Shown here in pieces: positions 53,816-62,582 of a stretch of 64,000 nucleotides of DNA (its first letter is position 1; each line of letters opens with the position of its first letter). The DNA is from Streptomyces sp. NBC_00569 (GTDB lineage Bacteria; Actinomycetota; Actinomycetes; Streptomycetales; Streptomycetaceae): positions 4,761,501 to 4,825,500 of the forward strand of contig NZ_CP107783.1 in assembly GCF_036345255.1 (NCBI RefSeq), written 5' to 3'. Both the position numbers and the translations under genes were made by a program. The notes beneath the pieces were generated by a model. The model did not search any database and was not told the DNA's origin. It saw only the letters and a list, made by a program, of their open reading frames with translations.

Positions 53816-54304
53816 ATGAAGCAACTGCGCATCAGGACGCTGGCCGGACTCTTCCTGGTCGCCGGCGTACTGAGCTGGGCGGGCGCCCGCCTGTGGGATT
53901 CGATCGGCACGCTGCCGAGGGTCCCGCTGGCGGCGCCGATCGTCCTCGCCGTGATCGCCGTCATCCTGCTGGCGACCGCGCTCTCCATCCGGGCCCGGCT
54001 GCGCGCCCAGCGCGAGCGGCGCCCCGGCGCCAAGGGCGTCGACCCGCTGATGGCGGCCCGCGCCCTCGTCTTCGGCCAGGCCAGCGCCCTGGTCGCCGCC
54101 CTGGTCGCCGGGATGTACGGCGGCACGGGCGCCTTCCTGCTCGAGCACCTCGACGTCCCGGCCCGCCGCGACCAGGCGATCTACGCCGGTTTCTCGGTCC
54201 TCACCGGCATCGCCGTGATAGCGGCCGCCCTCTTCCTGGAGCGCGTCTGCAAGCTCCCTGAAGACGACGACGAGGACCACGGCGGGGCCGCACCGGCGGC
54301 CTGA
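53816..54304 (+). CDS. DUF3180 membrane protein
   Basis: 162 aa with four membrane helices (about 8-24, 37-56, 83-103 and 121-140) and an acidic cytoplasmic tail (EDDDEDHGGAA). This actinobacterial family regularly follows folK, but its function is not known. The ATG at 53816 is preceded by ACCGGA, a modest ribosome binding site. It converges on folE across about 100 bp of GC-rich sequence with repeated GGCCACCG words and no clear terminator. Confidence 0.9.
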   Translation: MKQLRIRTLAGLFLVAGVLSWAGARLWDSIGTLPRVPLAAPIVLAVIAVILLATALSIRARLRAQRERRPGAKGVDPLMAARALVFGQASALVAALVAGMYGGTGAFLLEHLDVPARRDQAIYAGFSVLTGIAVIAAALFLERVCKLPEDDDEDHGGAAPAA

Positions 54305-54406
54305 CCCGCCGAGGGCCCACCGAGGGCCGGGTGGCCACCGGAGGTCCGGAGGCCACCGAGGGGCCGCCATGTGCCTGCCATGCGCCTGCCGCGTGCCCGC
54401 GCGGGC

Positions 54407-55012
54407 TCAGCGCGCGATGATCAGGCTCATCGCCTCGTTGCGCGTCGCCGGGTCGCGCAGCTGGCCGCGCACCGCGGACGTGATGGTCTTCGCGCCCTGC
54501 TTGCGCACCCCGCGCATCGTCATGCACATGTGCTCGCACTCGACGACCACGATCACCCCGCGCGGCTCCAGGATCTCCATCAGGGAGTCGGCGATCTGCG
54601 TGGTCAGACGCTCCTGGACCTGCGGGCGCCGGGCGTAGACGTCCACGAGGCGGGCCAGCTTCGACAGGCCCGTGATCTTGCCGTCGGTCGACGGGATGTA
54701 GCCGACGTGGGCGACACCGACGAACGGCACCAGATGGTGCTCACAGCTGCTCTGGACCTCGATGTCCTTGACCAGGACCATCTCGTCGTGACCGAGGTCG
54801 AACGTCGTCGTCAGGACGTCCTCGGGCTTCTGCCACAGGCCTGCGAATATCTCCTTGTACGCGCGAGCCACCCGCGCCGGCGTCTCCTTAAGACCCTCGC
54901 GGTCCGGGTCCTCCCCGACCGCGAAGAGCAGCTCACGCACAGCGTTCTCGGCCCGCTTCTCGTCGAACTCGCCGATCGGCCCCTCGCCGTCGAGCGTCAC
55001 CGGGTCGGTCAT
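54407..55012 (-). CDS. folE: GTP cyclohydrolase I FolE
   Basis: 201 aa. Converts GTP to dihydroneopterin triphosphate, the entry step of folate synthesis, as a zinc enzyme. Motifs: [39 protein letters not shown] (zinc Cys and catalytic His), [20 protein letters not shown] and [16 protein letters not shown] (second zinc Cys). The ATG at 55012 has AGAGG 6 bp upstream. It lies downstream of ftsH but a strong hairpin separates the two. Confidence 0.97.
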   Translation of the reverse strand: MTDPVTLDGEGPIGEFDEKRAENAVRELLFAVGEDPDREGLKETPARVARAYKEIFAGLWQKPEDVLTTTFDLGHDEMVLVKDIEVQSSCEHHLVPFVGVAHVGYIPSTDGKITGLSKLARLVDVYARRPQVQERLTTQIADSLMEILEPRGVIVVVECEHMCMTMRGVRKQGAKTITSAVRGQLRDPATRNEAMSLIIAR

Positions 55013-55035
55013 CTGTGCCTCTTCCTTGAACAAAG

Positions 55036-55075
55036 AACCGCGTCCCCCACACCGTAAGGCGTGGGGGACGCGGTT
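55036..55075 (-). terminator. Hairpin between ftsH and folE
   Basis: AACCGCGTCCCCCAC (55036-55050) pairs perfectly with 55061-55075; a GTAA tip adds two more pairs after one mismatch. On the minus strand it is followed by TTCTTTGTT. It starts 17 bp after the ftsH stop and ends 24 bp before the folE start. Confidence 0.85.
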
Positions 55076-55091
55076 ATCCATTCCGGGGTGA

Positions 55092-57101
55092 TCAGGCCTC
55101 GGGGCTGTCCGTAGGAGCGATGTCCAGCCCGGACTCGACGCCCGTTGCCGTGCCGTTCGAACCGTTCGTCAGTGACAGCTCCCTGGGGGAGAGCACCGGC
55201 GGGCGGGTCGAGGGGGTGCGGCGGGAGGAGCCGGTCCACGCGGGGCGGGCCGGGCGCTTCACGATCGGAGCGAAGATCTCGGCGATCTGCTCCTTGTTCA
55301 GCGTTTCCTTCTCCAGGAGCGCGAGGACCAGGTTGTCGAGAACGTCTCGGTTCTCGACGAGGATCTCCCAGGCCTCGTTGTGCGCGGTCTCGATGAGCTT
55401 CTTGACCTCTTCGTCGACGAGCGCGGCGACCTCTTCCGAGTAGTCGCGCTGGTGCGCCATCTCCCGGCCGAGGAACGGCTCGGTGTTGTCGCCGCCGAAC
55501 TTGATCGCGCCGAGCCGCTCGGTCATGCCGTACTGCGTGACCATGGCCCGCGCGGTCGCGGTCGCCTTCTCGATGTCGTTCGCCGCGCCCGTGGTCGGGT
55601 CGTGGAAGACCAGTTCCTCGGCCGCGCGCCCGCCCAGCATGTAGGCGAGCTGGTCGAGCATCTCGTTGCGCGTGGTGGAGTACTTGTCCTCGTCGGGCAG
55701 GACCATCGTGTAACCGAGGGCCCGTCCACGGGACAGGATCGTGATCTTGTGCACCGGGTCGGAGTTGGGCGAAGCCGCCGCGACCAGGGCGTGTCCGCCC
55801 TCGTGGTACGCGGTGATCTTCTTCTCCTTGTCGGACATGATCCGGGTCCGCTTCTGCGGGCCCGCCACCACGCGGTCGATCGCCTCGTCCAGCATCGAGT
55901 TGTCGACGAGCTTGAGGTCGCTGCGCGCCGTGAGGAGCGCCGCTTCGTTCAGCACGTTCGCCAGATCGGCGCCGGTGAAGCCCGGGGTACGCCGGGCGAC
56001 GGCGGAGAGATCGACATCAGGTGCGACCGGCTTGCCCTTCTGGTGAACCTTGAGGATCTCCAGACGGCCCTGCATGTCCGGGCGGTCGACCGCGATCTGC
56101 CGGTCGAAACGTCCCGGGCGCAGCAGTGCCGGGTCGAGGATGTCGGGCCGGTTCGTGGCGGCGATCAGGATGACGCCGCCCTTCACGTCGAAGCCGTCCA
56201 TCTCGACGAGCAGCTGGTTGAGCGTCTGCTCGCGCTCGTCGTGACCGCCGCCGAGACCCGCACCGCGGTGCCGGCCGACGGCGTCGATCTCGTCGACGAA
56301 GACGATCGCCGGGGCGTTCGCCTTGGCCTGCTCGAACAGGTCACGGACTCGGGAGGCACCGACACCGACGAACATCTCGACGAAGTCGGAACCCGAGATC
56401 GAGTAGAAGGGAACCCCAGCCTCACCGGCAACGGCGCGCGCGAGCAGCGTCTTACCGGTTCCGGGCGGGCCGTAGAGCAGCACACCCTTGGGGATCTTGG
56501 CGCCGACGGCCTGGAACTTCGCCGGCTCCTGGAGGAACTCCTTGATCTCGTGGAGCTCCTCGACGGCCTCGTCCGAGCCCGCCACATCGGCGAACGTCGT
56601 CTTCGGGGTGTCCTTGGTGATGAGCTTCGCCTTGGACTTCCCGAACTGCATGACTCGGGAGCCGCCGCCCTGCATCTGATTCATCAGGAACAGGAAGACG
56701 ACGACGATCAGGACGAAGGGGAGCAGGGAGAGCAGGATCCCCACGAAGGCGTTCTGCTTCGTCGGAGCGACGGTGTACCCGTCGGGGATCTGCTTGTCCT
56801 CGAACTTGGCCTGCAGATCCTTGGCCACCTCGACGCCCTGGTCGCCGATGTAGCTCGCCTGGATCTTGCTGCTGCCCTGGACCTTCTGGCCGTCCTTGAG
56901 CTCGACCTTGATGTTGTTTTCATCGCCGGTGGTCAGCTTGGCCGACTGCACCTTGTTGTCGTCGATGGCCTGAATGACCTGGCCGGTGTCCACTGTCTTG
57001 TAGCCACCGGACGAACCGACGACCTGCATCAACACGACCACGGCAAGGACGGCCAGCACGATCCACATGACCGGCCCACGGAAGTATCGCTTCACGTCCA
57101 T
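55092..57101 (-). CDS. ftsH: ATP-dependent zinc metalloprotease FtsH
   Basis: 669 aa. Membrane-bound AAA+ protease that degrades damaged membrane and regulatory proteins. Two membrane helices (about 10-27 and 119-140) flank an outer domain. The AAA module has Walker A GPPGTGKT at 211-218, Walker B VFVDEID and second region of homology [18 protein letters not shown]. The peptidase has HEGGH at 433-437 and the third zinc ligand in the following helix. A disordered C-terminal tail of about 50 residues ends it. ATG 57101 matches the usual start [13 protein letters not shown] 57137 would add 12 residues. Confidence 0.98.
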   Translation of the reverse strand: MDVKRYFRGPVMWIVLAVLAVVVLMQVVGSSGGYKTVDTGQVIQAIDDNKVQSAKLTTGDENNIKVELKDGQKVQGSSKIQASYIGDQGVEVAKDLQAKFEDKQIPDGYTVAPTKQNAFVGILLSLLPFVLIVVVFLFLMNQMQGGGSRVMQFGKSKAKLITKDTPKTTFADVAGSDEAVEELHEIKEFLQEPAKFQAVGAKIPKGVLLYGPPGTGKTLLARAVAGEAGVPFYSISGSDFVEMFVGVGASRVRDLFEQAKANAPAIVFVDEIDAVGRHRGAGLGGGHDEREQTLNQLLVEMDGFDVKGGVILIAATNRPDILDPALLRPGRFDRQIAVDRPDMQGRLEILKVHQKGKPVAPDVDLSAVARRTPGFTGADLANVLNEAALLTARSDLKLVDNSMLDEAIDRVVAGPQKRTRIMSDKEKKITAYHEGGHALVAAASPNSDPVHKITILSRGRALGYTMVLPDEDKYSTTRNEMLDQLAYMLGGRAAEELVFHDPTTGAANDIEKATATARAMVTQYGMTERLGAIKFGGDNTEPFLGREMAHQRDYSEEVAALVDEEVKKLIETAHNEAWEILVENRDVLDNLVLALLEKETLNKEQIAEIFAPIVKRPARPAWTGSSRRTPSTRPPVLSPRELSLTNGSNGTATGVESGLDIAPTDSPEA

Positions 57102-57298
57102 CCATACGGAGCGATGCCGCCCCGTCCCTCCTGCCATAGTGAGTTTGATAAAGGCTGTTTTGAAGACTGTTCTTCGGACGGTACCCCAGCATTGTCACCC
57201 GAAGCCGCAGGGGACTGCTGGGAATCTCGCCCACGCATGCTCCAACGGCGGGGAACCCGCAGGGGTTCCCGACCGTCTCACATCGCTTCCGCGGCCGT

Positions 57299-57859
57299 TC
57301 AGCCGCCGTAGACGTGGGGAGCCAGAGTGCCGACGAACGGCAGGTTCCGGTACTTCTCCGCGTAGTCCAAGCCGTACCCGACGACGAACTCGTTCGGGAT
57401 CTCGAACCCGGTCCACTTCACGTCGATGGCCACCTTCGCCGCCTCCGGCTTGCGCAGCAGCGTGCAGACCTCGAGGCTCGCGGGCTCGCGCGTGCCGAGG
57501 TTGGTGAGCAGCCACGACAGCGTGAGGCCGGAGTCGATGATGTCCTCGACGATCAGGACGTGCCTGCCCTTGATGTCGGTGTCGAGGTCCTTGAGGATCC
57601 GTACGACGCCGGACGACTGGGTGCCCGCGCCGTACGAGGACACCGCCATCCAGTCCATCGTGACGGGGGTGGACAGCGCACGCGCCAGGTCCGCCATGAC
57701 CATCACGGCGCCCTTGAGGACACCGACGATCAGCAGGTCCTTGCCCGCGTATTCCGCATCGATCTTCGCGGCCAGCTCGGCCAGCTTCGCGTCGATCTCT
57801 TCCTTGGTGATGAGCACCGACTGAAGGTCGGTGCCCATGTCTTTCGCGTCCACCCGCAT
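57299..57859 (-). CDS. hpt: Hypoxanthine phosphoribosyltransferase
   Basis: 186 aa. Salvages hypoxanthine and guanine to IMP and GMP with PRPP. The PRPP-binding motif is [18 protein letters not shown], with [22 protein letters not shown] and the flexible-loop SSYGAG ahead of it and [20 protein letters not shown] near the end. ATG 57859 gives [12 protein letters not shown] 57877 is an in-frame alternative. It lies 45 bp after tilS and 197 bp before ftsH, in the order tilS-hpt-ftsH common to Gram-positive bacteria. Confidence 0.97.
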   Translation of the reverse strand: MRVDAKDMGTDLQSVLITKEEIDAKLAELAAKIDAEYAGKDLLIVGVLKGAVMVMADLARALSTPVTMDWMAVSSYGAGTQSSGVVRILKDLDTDIKGRHVLIVEDIIDSGLTLSWLLTNLGTREPASLEVCTLLRKPEAAKVAIDVKWTGFEIPNEFVVGYGLDYAEKYRNLPFVGTLAPHVYGG

Positions 57860-57904
57860 CACTTTCGGTCGTCCCACCGGCCGCTGAAGGACTCGCGCCC
57901 CTCG

Positions 57905-58927
57905 TCAGCCTTGCCGGATGACCAGTCTGCCACCCTGTCGCTGAGCCACGACCTTGCCGGGGAGGTTGATCTCCCCCTGGCCGCGCCAACCGGTGATCAA
58001 ACGGTCGACCTCTTCGATGTGCCGGGCGAACAGAGCACCCGCCGGGGCGCCCGCCTCGATGGCCGCGCGGCGCAGTACACGGCGGCGTACGGCGGGCGGC
58101 AGCGCGTAGAGCTTGGCGCACTCCAGGAGGCCCGCGGGGTCCCGCACCATGGCTTCGGCCTGCGCGGCCCACGTGTCCAGGGCGTCGGCGTCGTCACGGG
58201 ACAACTGGGCCGTACGGGCGAGCGCCTCCACGACACCCTTGCCGAGCGCCTTCTCCAGGGCGGGCAGCCCCTCGTGGCGCAGCCGGGAGCGCGTGTACGC
58301 CGGGTCGGTGTTGTGAGGATCGTCCCAGACGGGCAGCGACTGGGCCATGCACGCCTTGCGGGCGGTCTGGCGGTCGACGTGCAGGAAGGGCCTGCGGTAA
58401 CGGCCGTCGACCCCCGAGGTCGCGGCCATTCCGGACAGGGAGCGGATGCCGGAGCCGCGGGCGAGGCCGAGCAAAACCGTCTCTGCCTGATCGTCGCGGG
58501 TGTGGCCGAGCAGGATCGCGGCGGCACCGTGGTGGTCCGCGGCGGCGTCGAGCGCGGCGTATCTGGCGTCCCTCGCGGCGGCTTCGGGACCGCCGTCGCG
58601 GCCGACGTGCACGGCCGCGGACTCGACGGGGTCGAGGCGCAGGGCGGTGAGCCGCGCGACGACTTCGGCGGCGCGGAGATCGGAGCCGGGCTGCAGACCG
58701 TGGTCGACCGTCACGCCACCGGCGCGGATGCCGAGCTTGGGGGCCTCGAAGGCGAGGGCCGAGGCGAGCGCCATGGAGTCGGCACCGCCGGAGCAGGCGA
58801 CAAGCACCAGGGGCGGGGTGCGCGGGGCTTTCGGCGCCGCGTGGGGGGCGCCGTGGTCGTTGAGTACGTCGTGGAGTACGCGGCGGACCGCCAGGCGTAT
58901 CGCCGCGACCGCAGGATGGGGACCCAT
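57905..58927 (-). CDS. tilS: tRNA(Ile)-lysidine synthetase TilS
   Basis: 340 aa. Adds lysine to C34 of the tRNA(Ile) CAU anticodon, making it read AUA. The PP-loop SGGADS is at 46-51, followed by [37 protein letters not shown] and [20 protein letters not shown], and [15 protein letters not shown], which matches the tRNA-binding region. The ATG at 58927 has AGGGA 8 bp upstream. Shorter than E. coli TilS because the C-terminal domains are reduced, as usual in actinobacteria. Confidence 0.96.
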   Translation of the reverse strand: MGPHPAVAAIRLAVRRVLHDVLNDHGAPHAAPKAPRTPPLVLVACSGGADSMALASALAFEAPKLGIRAGGVTVDHGLQPGSDLRAAEVVARLTALRLDPVESAAVHVGRDGGPEAAARDARYAALDAAADHHGAAAILLGHTRDDQAETVLLGLARGSGIRSLSGMAATSGVDGRYRRPFLHVDRQTARKACMAQSLPVWDDPHNTDPAYTRSRLRHEGLPALEKALGKGVVEALARTAQLSRDDADALDTWAAQAEAMVRDPAGLLECAKLYALPPAVRRRVLRRAAIEAGAPAGALFARHIEEVDRLITGWRGQGEINLPGKVVAQRQGGRLVIRQG

Positions 58928-58973
58928 GTCCGGTTCCCTTCATGAAGTTTTCGGTGGGGGTGTGGCTCGGACT

Positions 58974-59010
58974 AGTCACTCAACAGTGACTCGGTGATTT
59001 CAGTCACTCA
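58974..59010. repeat. AGTCACT inverted and direct repeats upstream of tilS
   Basis: AGTCACT (58974-58980) and AGTGACT (58985-58991) form a 7-bp inverted repeat around CAAC, and AGTCACTCA recurs directly at 59002-59010. The cluster lies 47-84 bp upstream of the tilS start, in the likely promoter, and may bind a regulator. Confidence 0.5.
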
Positions 59011-59142
59011 GAGTGTGTCGATCGTGACAGAGCCGAGCCATTCCCCGAGCATTGCACGCCTACCCACGGCCCACGGTCCCTCGGATGGGTGATTACGGGG
59101 GCGTTCTCCTGCCGTTGGCCGTATTTGTTTCACGACCCTGCC

Positions 59143-60285
59143 TTACGGTGCACCCTCCGACTTGCGGTGCACCCGCGCGACCCAGTCCGCCGGTTTGGCG
59201 ATCTCCGCCTTGGTGGGGAGCGTGTTCGGCGATGTCCATACGCGATTGAATCCGTCCATACCCACCTCGTTCACCACGGCCCTGACGAACCGCTCGCCGT
59301 CGCGGTACTGGCGCAGCTTCGCGTCGAGGCCCAGGAGCTTGCGCAGCGCCAGGTCCAGGCGGGACGCACCTTTCTGACGGCGCTCCTTGAACTTCTCCCT
59401 GATCTCGGCCACCGACGGCACCACGGCGGGCCCGACCCCGTCCATCACGAAGTCCGCGTGCCCTTCGAGCAGTGACATCACGGCGGTGAGCCGGGCGAGG
59501 ATCTCGCGCTGGGCCGGTGACTGCACGAGCTCGACCAGGGAGCGGCCCCCTTCGTCGCCCTCGCCCTGCTCACCCTCGGGGCGTGCGCCCGCCAGGGACT
59601 GGGCTGCTTCCCGGATGCGCTCCAGGAACGTCATCGGGTCGACGTCGGTCTCGGCGAGGAATGACTGGATCTCGCCCTCGAGGTGGTCGCGCAGCCAGGG
59701 CACGGCCGTGAACTGCGTGCGGTGCGTCTCCTCGTGCAGGCACACCCAGAGCCTGAAGTCGTGCGGATCCACATCGAGTTCGCGCTCCACGTGCACGATG
59801 TTCGGCGCGACGAGGAGCAGTCTTCCGCCGCCGTTCGGCGCGGCCGGCAGGTCCCTGGTGGCGGGGGCGAAGGTCTCGTACTGCCCGAGGACGCGGGAGG
59901 ACAGGAACGACAGCAGCATGCCGAGCTCGACGCCCGTGACCTTGCCGCCGACGGCGCCGAGGACCGCTCCGCCGGGGCCGGAGCCGCGCCGCTCCTCCAT
60001 CTTGTCCAGGAGGGGCTTGAGGAGCTCCCTGAACCCCGCCACGTTCGCCCGGACCCAGCCGGGGCGGTCGACGACGAGGACGGGCGTGTCATGCGCCTCC
60101 TCCGTGGCCATCCGCGTGAAGCCGCGGACGTGTTCCTCAGAAGCCTTGGCGTGCCGGCGCAGCTCCGCGACGGTCGCCCGCGCCTCGTCCCGGGTCACCT
60201 CCGGGCCCGGCCGCACGAGTCGGGTCGCGGTCGCCACCGCGAGATTCCAGTCGACCATCCCAGAAGCACCACCGATGCTCGTCAT
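59143..60285 (-). CDS. Zinc-dependent metalloprotease-like protein (DUF2342)
   Basis: 380 aa. Actinobacterial family annotated as F420-biosynthesis-associated or zinc-dependent metalloprotease. The zinc-peptidase motif HEETH is at 184-188 within LWVCLHEETHRTQF, and a downstream glutamate in LLEGHADFVMDGVG fits the third ligand. No signal peptide or membrane segment is seen, so it acts in the cytoplasm. The start ATG 60285 leads into MVDWNLAVATATRL. It lies between dacB and tilS on the same strand. No peptidase activity is known to me for this family. Confidence 0.9.
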   Translation of the reverse strand: MTSIGGASGMVDWNLAVATATRLVRPGPEVTRDEARATVAELRRHAKASEEHVRGFTRMATEEAHDTPVLVVDRPGWVRANVAGFRELLKPLLDKMEERRGSGPGGAVLGAVGGKVTGVELGMLLSFLSSRVLGQYETFAPATRDLPAAPNGGGRLLLVAPNIVHVERELDVDPHDFRLWVCLHEETHRTQFTAVPWLRDHLEGEIQSFLAETDVDPMTFLERIREAAQSLAGARPEGEQGEGDEGGRSLVELVQSPAQREILARLTAVMSLLEGHADFVMDGVGPAVVPSVAEIREKFKERRQKGASRLDLALRKLLGLDAKLRQYRDGERFVRAVVNEVGMDGFNRVWTSPNTLPTKAEIAKPADWVARVHRKSEGAP

Positions 60286-60400
60286 GTGTCAACCGTACGT
60301 GCTCGGGTCCTGGTGCACAGGGGCTTGGCCCCGGACAGCGCCCCGGTTGTGCCCCCTAGGGGAGACAGCCGGGACGGGCGGGGCCGGGGTGCGGGGCGAG

Positions 60401-61888
60401 TCAGCGGCAGCCGCAGTTCGCGACCGTCGACGCGAGCCGGTCAAGGGCCGCCTGAGCCTGTCCCGGGTTGACGGTGCCGTCGGTCATGAACGCGAAGACC
60501 AGGAGTCGGCCGTCCGCGTCGACGACCGTGCCGGCCAGCGTGTTCACCCCGGTGAGCGTGCCGGTCTTGGCCCGTACGAGGCCGACGCCCGCCGCGTCGG
60601 CCGCGTCCGTGTACCGCTTGCTCAGCGTGCCCGTGAAGCCGGCGACGGGCAGTCCTGTGAGGACCGGGCGCAGCCCGGGGCGCTCGCGTTCGACGGCGTG
60701 CGCGAGGACCTGGGTGAGCAGGTCGGCGGAGACCTTGTCGGCGCGGTCGAGGCCGCTGCCGTCCGCGAAGTGGCTTCCGGAGAGCGGGAGTCGGAGCTTG
60801 TCCAGCTCCTTGCGGATCGCCGCGCCCCCGCCGTCGAAGCTCGCGGCCTCGTCCGTGGCGAGCGCCACCTGGCGGGCCAGGGCCTCCGCGATGTCGTTGT
60901 CACTGTGCGTCAGCATCCGCTCGACCAGGGCCGACACGGGCGGTGACGACACCTTGGCCAGCTTCTCGGCGTCGCCCGGCGCCTTGCCCGGGCCCGGCTC
61001 GCCCTTCGTCTTGATGCCGCGGTCGTGCAGCAGATCCGCGAACTTCCGCGCGGTGGCGGCCGCCGGGTTGGACTCGCGAGGCGCCGGGCCGCTCGACGAG
61101 TCGTCCATGCGCGCCTCGTCGGCCATGAGGGCGCTGACCGGCGCGATGTTCTCGTTGGGCCCGATGGGGTGCAGGAGCGGCCCCGAGTAGAGCGAGGTGT
61201 CGTACGAGAGCGTGATCTCGTCCGTGTCCCGGTCCTTGAGTTCCTTGGCGGTGTCGTCGGCGAGGGCGCGCAGGCTCGCGTTCGGTCCGGCGTCCTTGCG
61301 GGCGGTCAGCGTGGGATCGCCGCCGCCGACGAGGACGACCTTGTGCGCCGACGAGCCGGGCTCGATGACGGTCTTCGTGTCGATGCGGTGGTCGGATCCC
61401 GGCATCGACAGGGCGGCGACCGCCGTGGCGAGCTTGGTGGTCGACGCGGGCGTCAGGGCGTCGCCGGAGCTCTTGCCGTACAGCCGCTCGCCGGTGGCCA
61501 CGTCGACGACGGCCGCGGTGCGCCGCTTGCCGAGGGCCGGGTCGTTCAGGAGCGGGTCGAGCACGTCCGCGAGCGCGCCCTTGGTGGGGCCGGGGACCGA
61601 GCGGCCCGGCGCCGCGAGGACGGCACGGGCGCTCGGGGCGGCGTCCGGCTCGTCGGAGCGCCCGCCGCGGCCGTGATCTGTGCCACCCCCGGCCTCCTGG
61701 GACACAGCCCGGCGCGCCTCCGCCGTACGCTGACCGCTGGAGTCCCACGGACCGGCCGAGGCCACCGCCACGGCCGAGAGCGCCAGGCCCAGGGTGGCAG
61801 CGCCCGCTGTGAGCTGCCAGGTCTTGACCTTCGTAAGCATCTTCACTGCCTGTGAAACTGCCTGCGAAGCCTTGAGCTCGGGCACCAC
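60401..61888 (-). CDS. dacB: D-alanyl-D-alanine carboxypeptidase/endopeptidase (PBP4 type, S13)
   Basis: 495 aa from GTG 61888 (AGGGG 8 bp upstream). A membrane anchor or signal segment (about 23-46) and an Ala/Ser/Pro-rich stretch precede the penicillin-binding domain. Catalytic motifs: SxxK as STTK with Ser149 and Lys152, SxN in HSDNDIAEAL, and KTG in RAKTGTLTGVNTLAG. The large insertion between SxxK and SxN is typical of the S13 family. The C terminus ends in NCGCR. It acts outside the membrane, trimming or cleaving peptidoglycan cross-links. Confidence 0.95.
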   Translation of the reverse strand: MVPELKASQAVSQAVKMLTKVKTWQLTAGAATLGLALSAVAVASAGPWDSSGQRTAEARRAVSQEAGGGTDHGRGGRSDEPDAAPSARAVLAAPGRSVPGPTKGALADVLDPLLNDPALGKRRTAAVVDVATGERLYGKSSGDALTPASTTKLATAVAALSMPGSDHRIDTKTVIEPGSSAHKVVLVGGGDPTLTARKDAGPNASLRALADDTAKELKDRDTDEITLSYDTSLYSGPLLHPIGPNENIAPVSALMADEARMDDSSSGPAPRESNPAAATARKFADLLHDRGIKTKGEPGPGKAPGDAEKLAKVSSPPVSALVERMLTHSDNDIAEALARQVALATDEAASFDGGGAAIRKELDKLRLPLSGSHFADGSGLDRADKVSADLLTQVLAHAVERERPGLRPVLTGLPVAGFTGTLSKRYTDAADAAGVGLVRAKTGTLTGVNTLAGTVVDADGRLLVFAFMTDGTVNPGQAQAALDRLASTVANCGCR

Positions 61889-61971
61889 GGACCAGCCCCT
61901 TTCGCGATCACACACCTGCGTGAGGGACACTTAATCACCAGTCGTATGTGTTGATCATGGAGGAGCCACCG

Positions 61972-62463
61972 GTGGAGTTCGACGTCACGATCGAGATTCC
62001 GAAGGGTTCGCGGAACAAGTACGAGGTGGACCACGAGACCGGTCGGATCCGCCTGGACCGTCGACTCTTCACCTCGACCAGTTACCCGGCCGACTACGGA
62101 TTCGTCGAGAACACGCTCGGTGAGGACGGGGACCCGCTGGACGCGCTGGTCATCCTGGAGGAGCCGACCTTCCCCGGCTGCCTCATCAAGTGCCGCGCCA
62201 TCGGCATGTTCCGGATGACGGACGAGGCCGGCGGTGACGACAAGCTGCTGTGCGTCCCCGCCTCGGACCCCCGCGTGGAGCACCTGCGCGACATTCACCA
62301 CGTGTCCGAGTTCGACCGCCTGGAGATCCAGCACTTCTTCGAGGTCTACAAGGACCTGGAGCCCGGCAAGTCCGTCGAGGGCGCCGACTGGGTCGGCCGC
62401 ACCGAGGCCGAGGCCGAGATCGAGCGGTCCTACAAGCGCTTCAAGGACGAGGGCGGTCACTGA
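61972..62463 (+). CDS. ppa: Inorganic pyrophosphatase (family I)
   Basis: 163 aa. Hydrolyses pyrophosphate and pulls biosynthetic reactions forward. Signatures: [40 protein letters not shown] with the metal-binding Asp triad, and [15 protein letters not shown]. The GTG at 61972 has GGAGGAG about 7 bp upstream and gives the standard N terminus [15 protein letters not shown] 61948 would add eight unconserved residues. It is divergent from dacB across 83 bp. Confidence 0.97.
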   Translation: MEFDVTIEIPKGSRNKYEVDHETGRIRLDRRLFTSTSYPADYGFVENTLGEDGDPLDALVILEEPTFPGCLIKCRAIGMFRMTDEAGGDDKLLCVPASDPRVEHLRDIHHVSEFDRLEIQHFFEVYKDLEPGKSVEGADWVGRTEAEAEIERSYKRFKDEGGH

Positions 62464-62582
62464 CCTCCCCCGCCACGCACGGGCCGTCCGACTCCTCCGG
62501 GGGTGGGGCGGCCCGTTCGCGTATCTGTGCTCATACTGAGGCGTACCGGGAGGTGCGCAGGCGTCATACGAAGGGCGAGTTG

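Noticed and set aside
55380..57311. 643-aa open frame antisense to ftsH
   Set aside because: Shadow of ftsH, with no recognisable motif.
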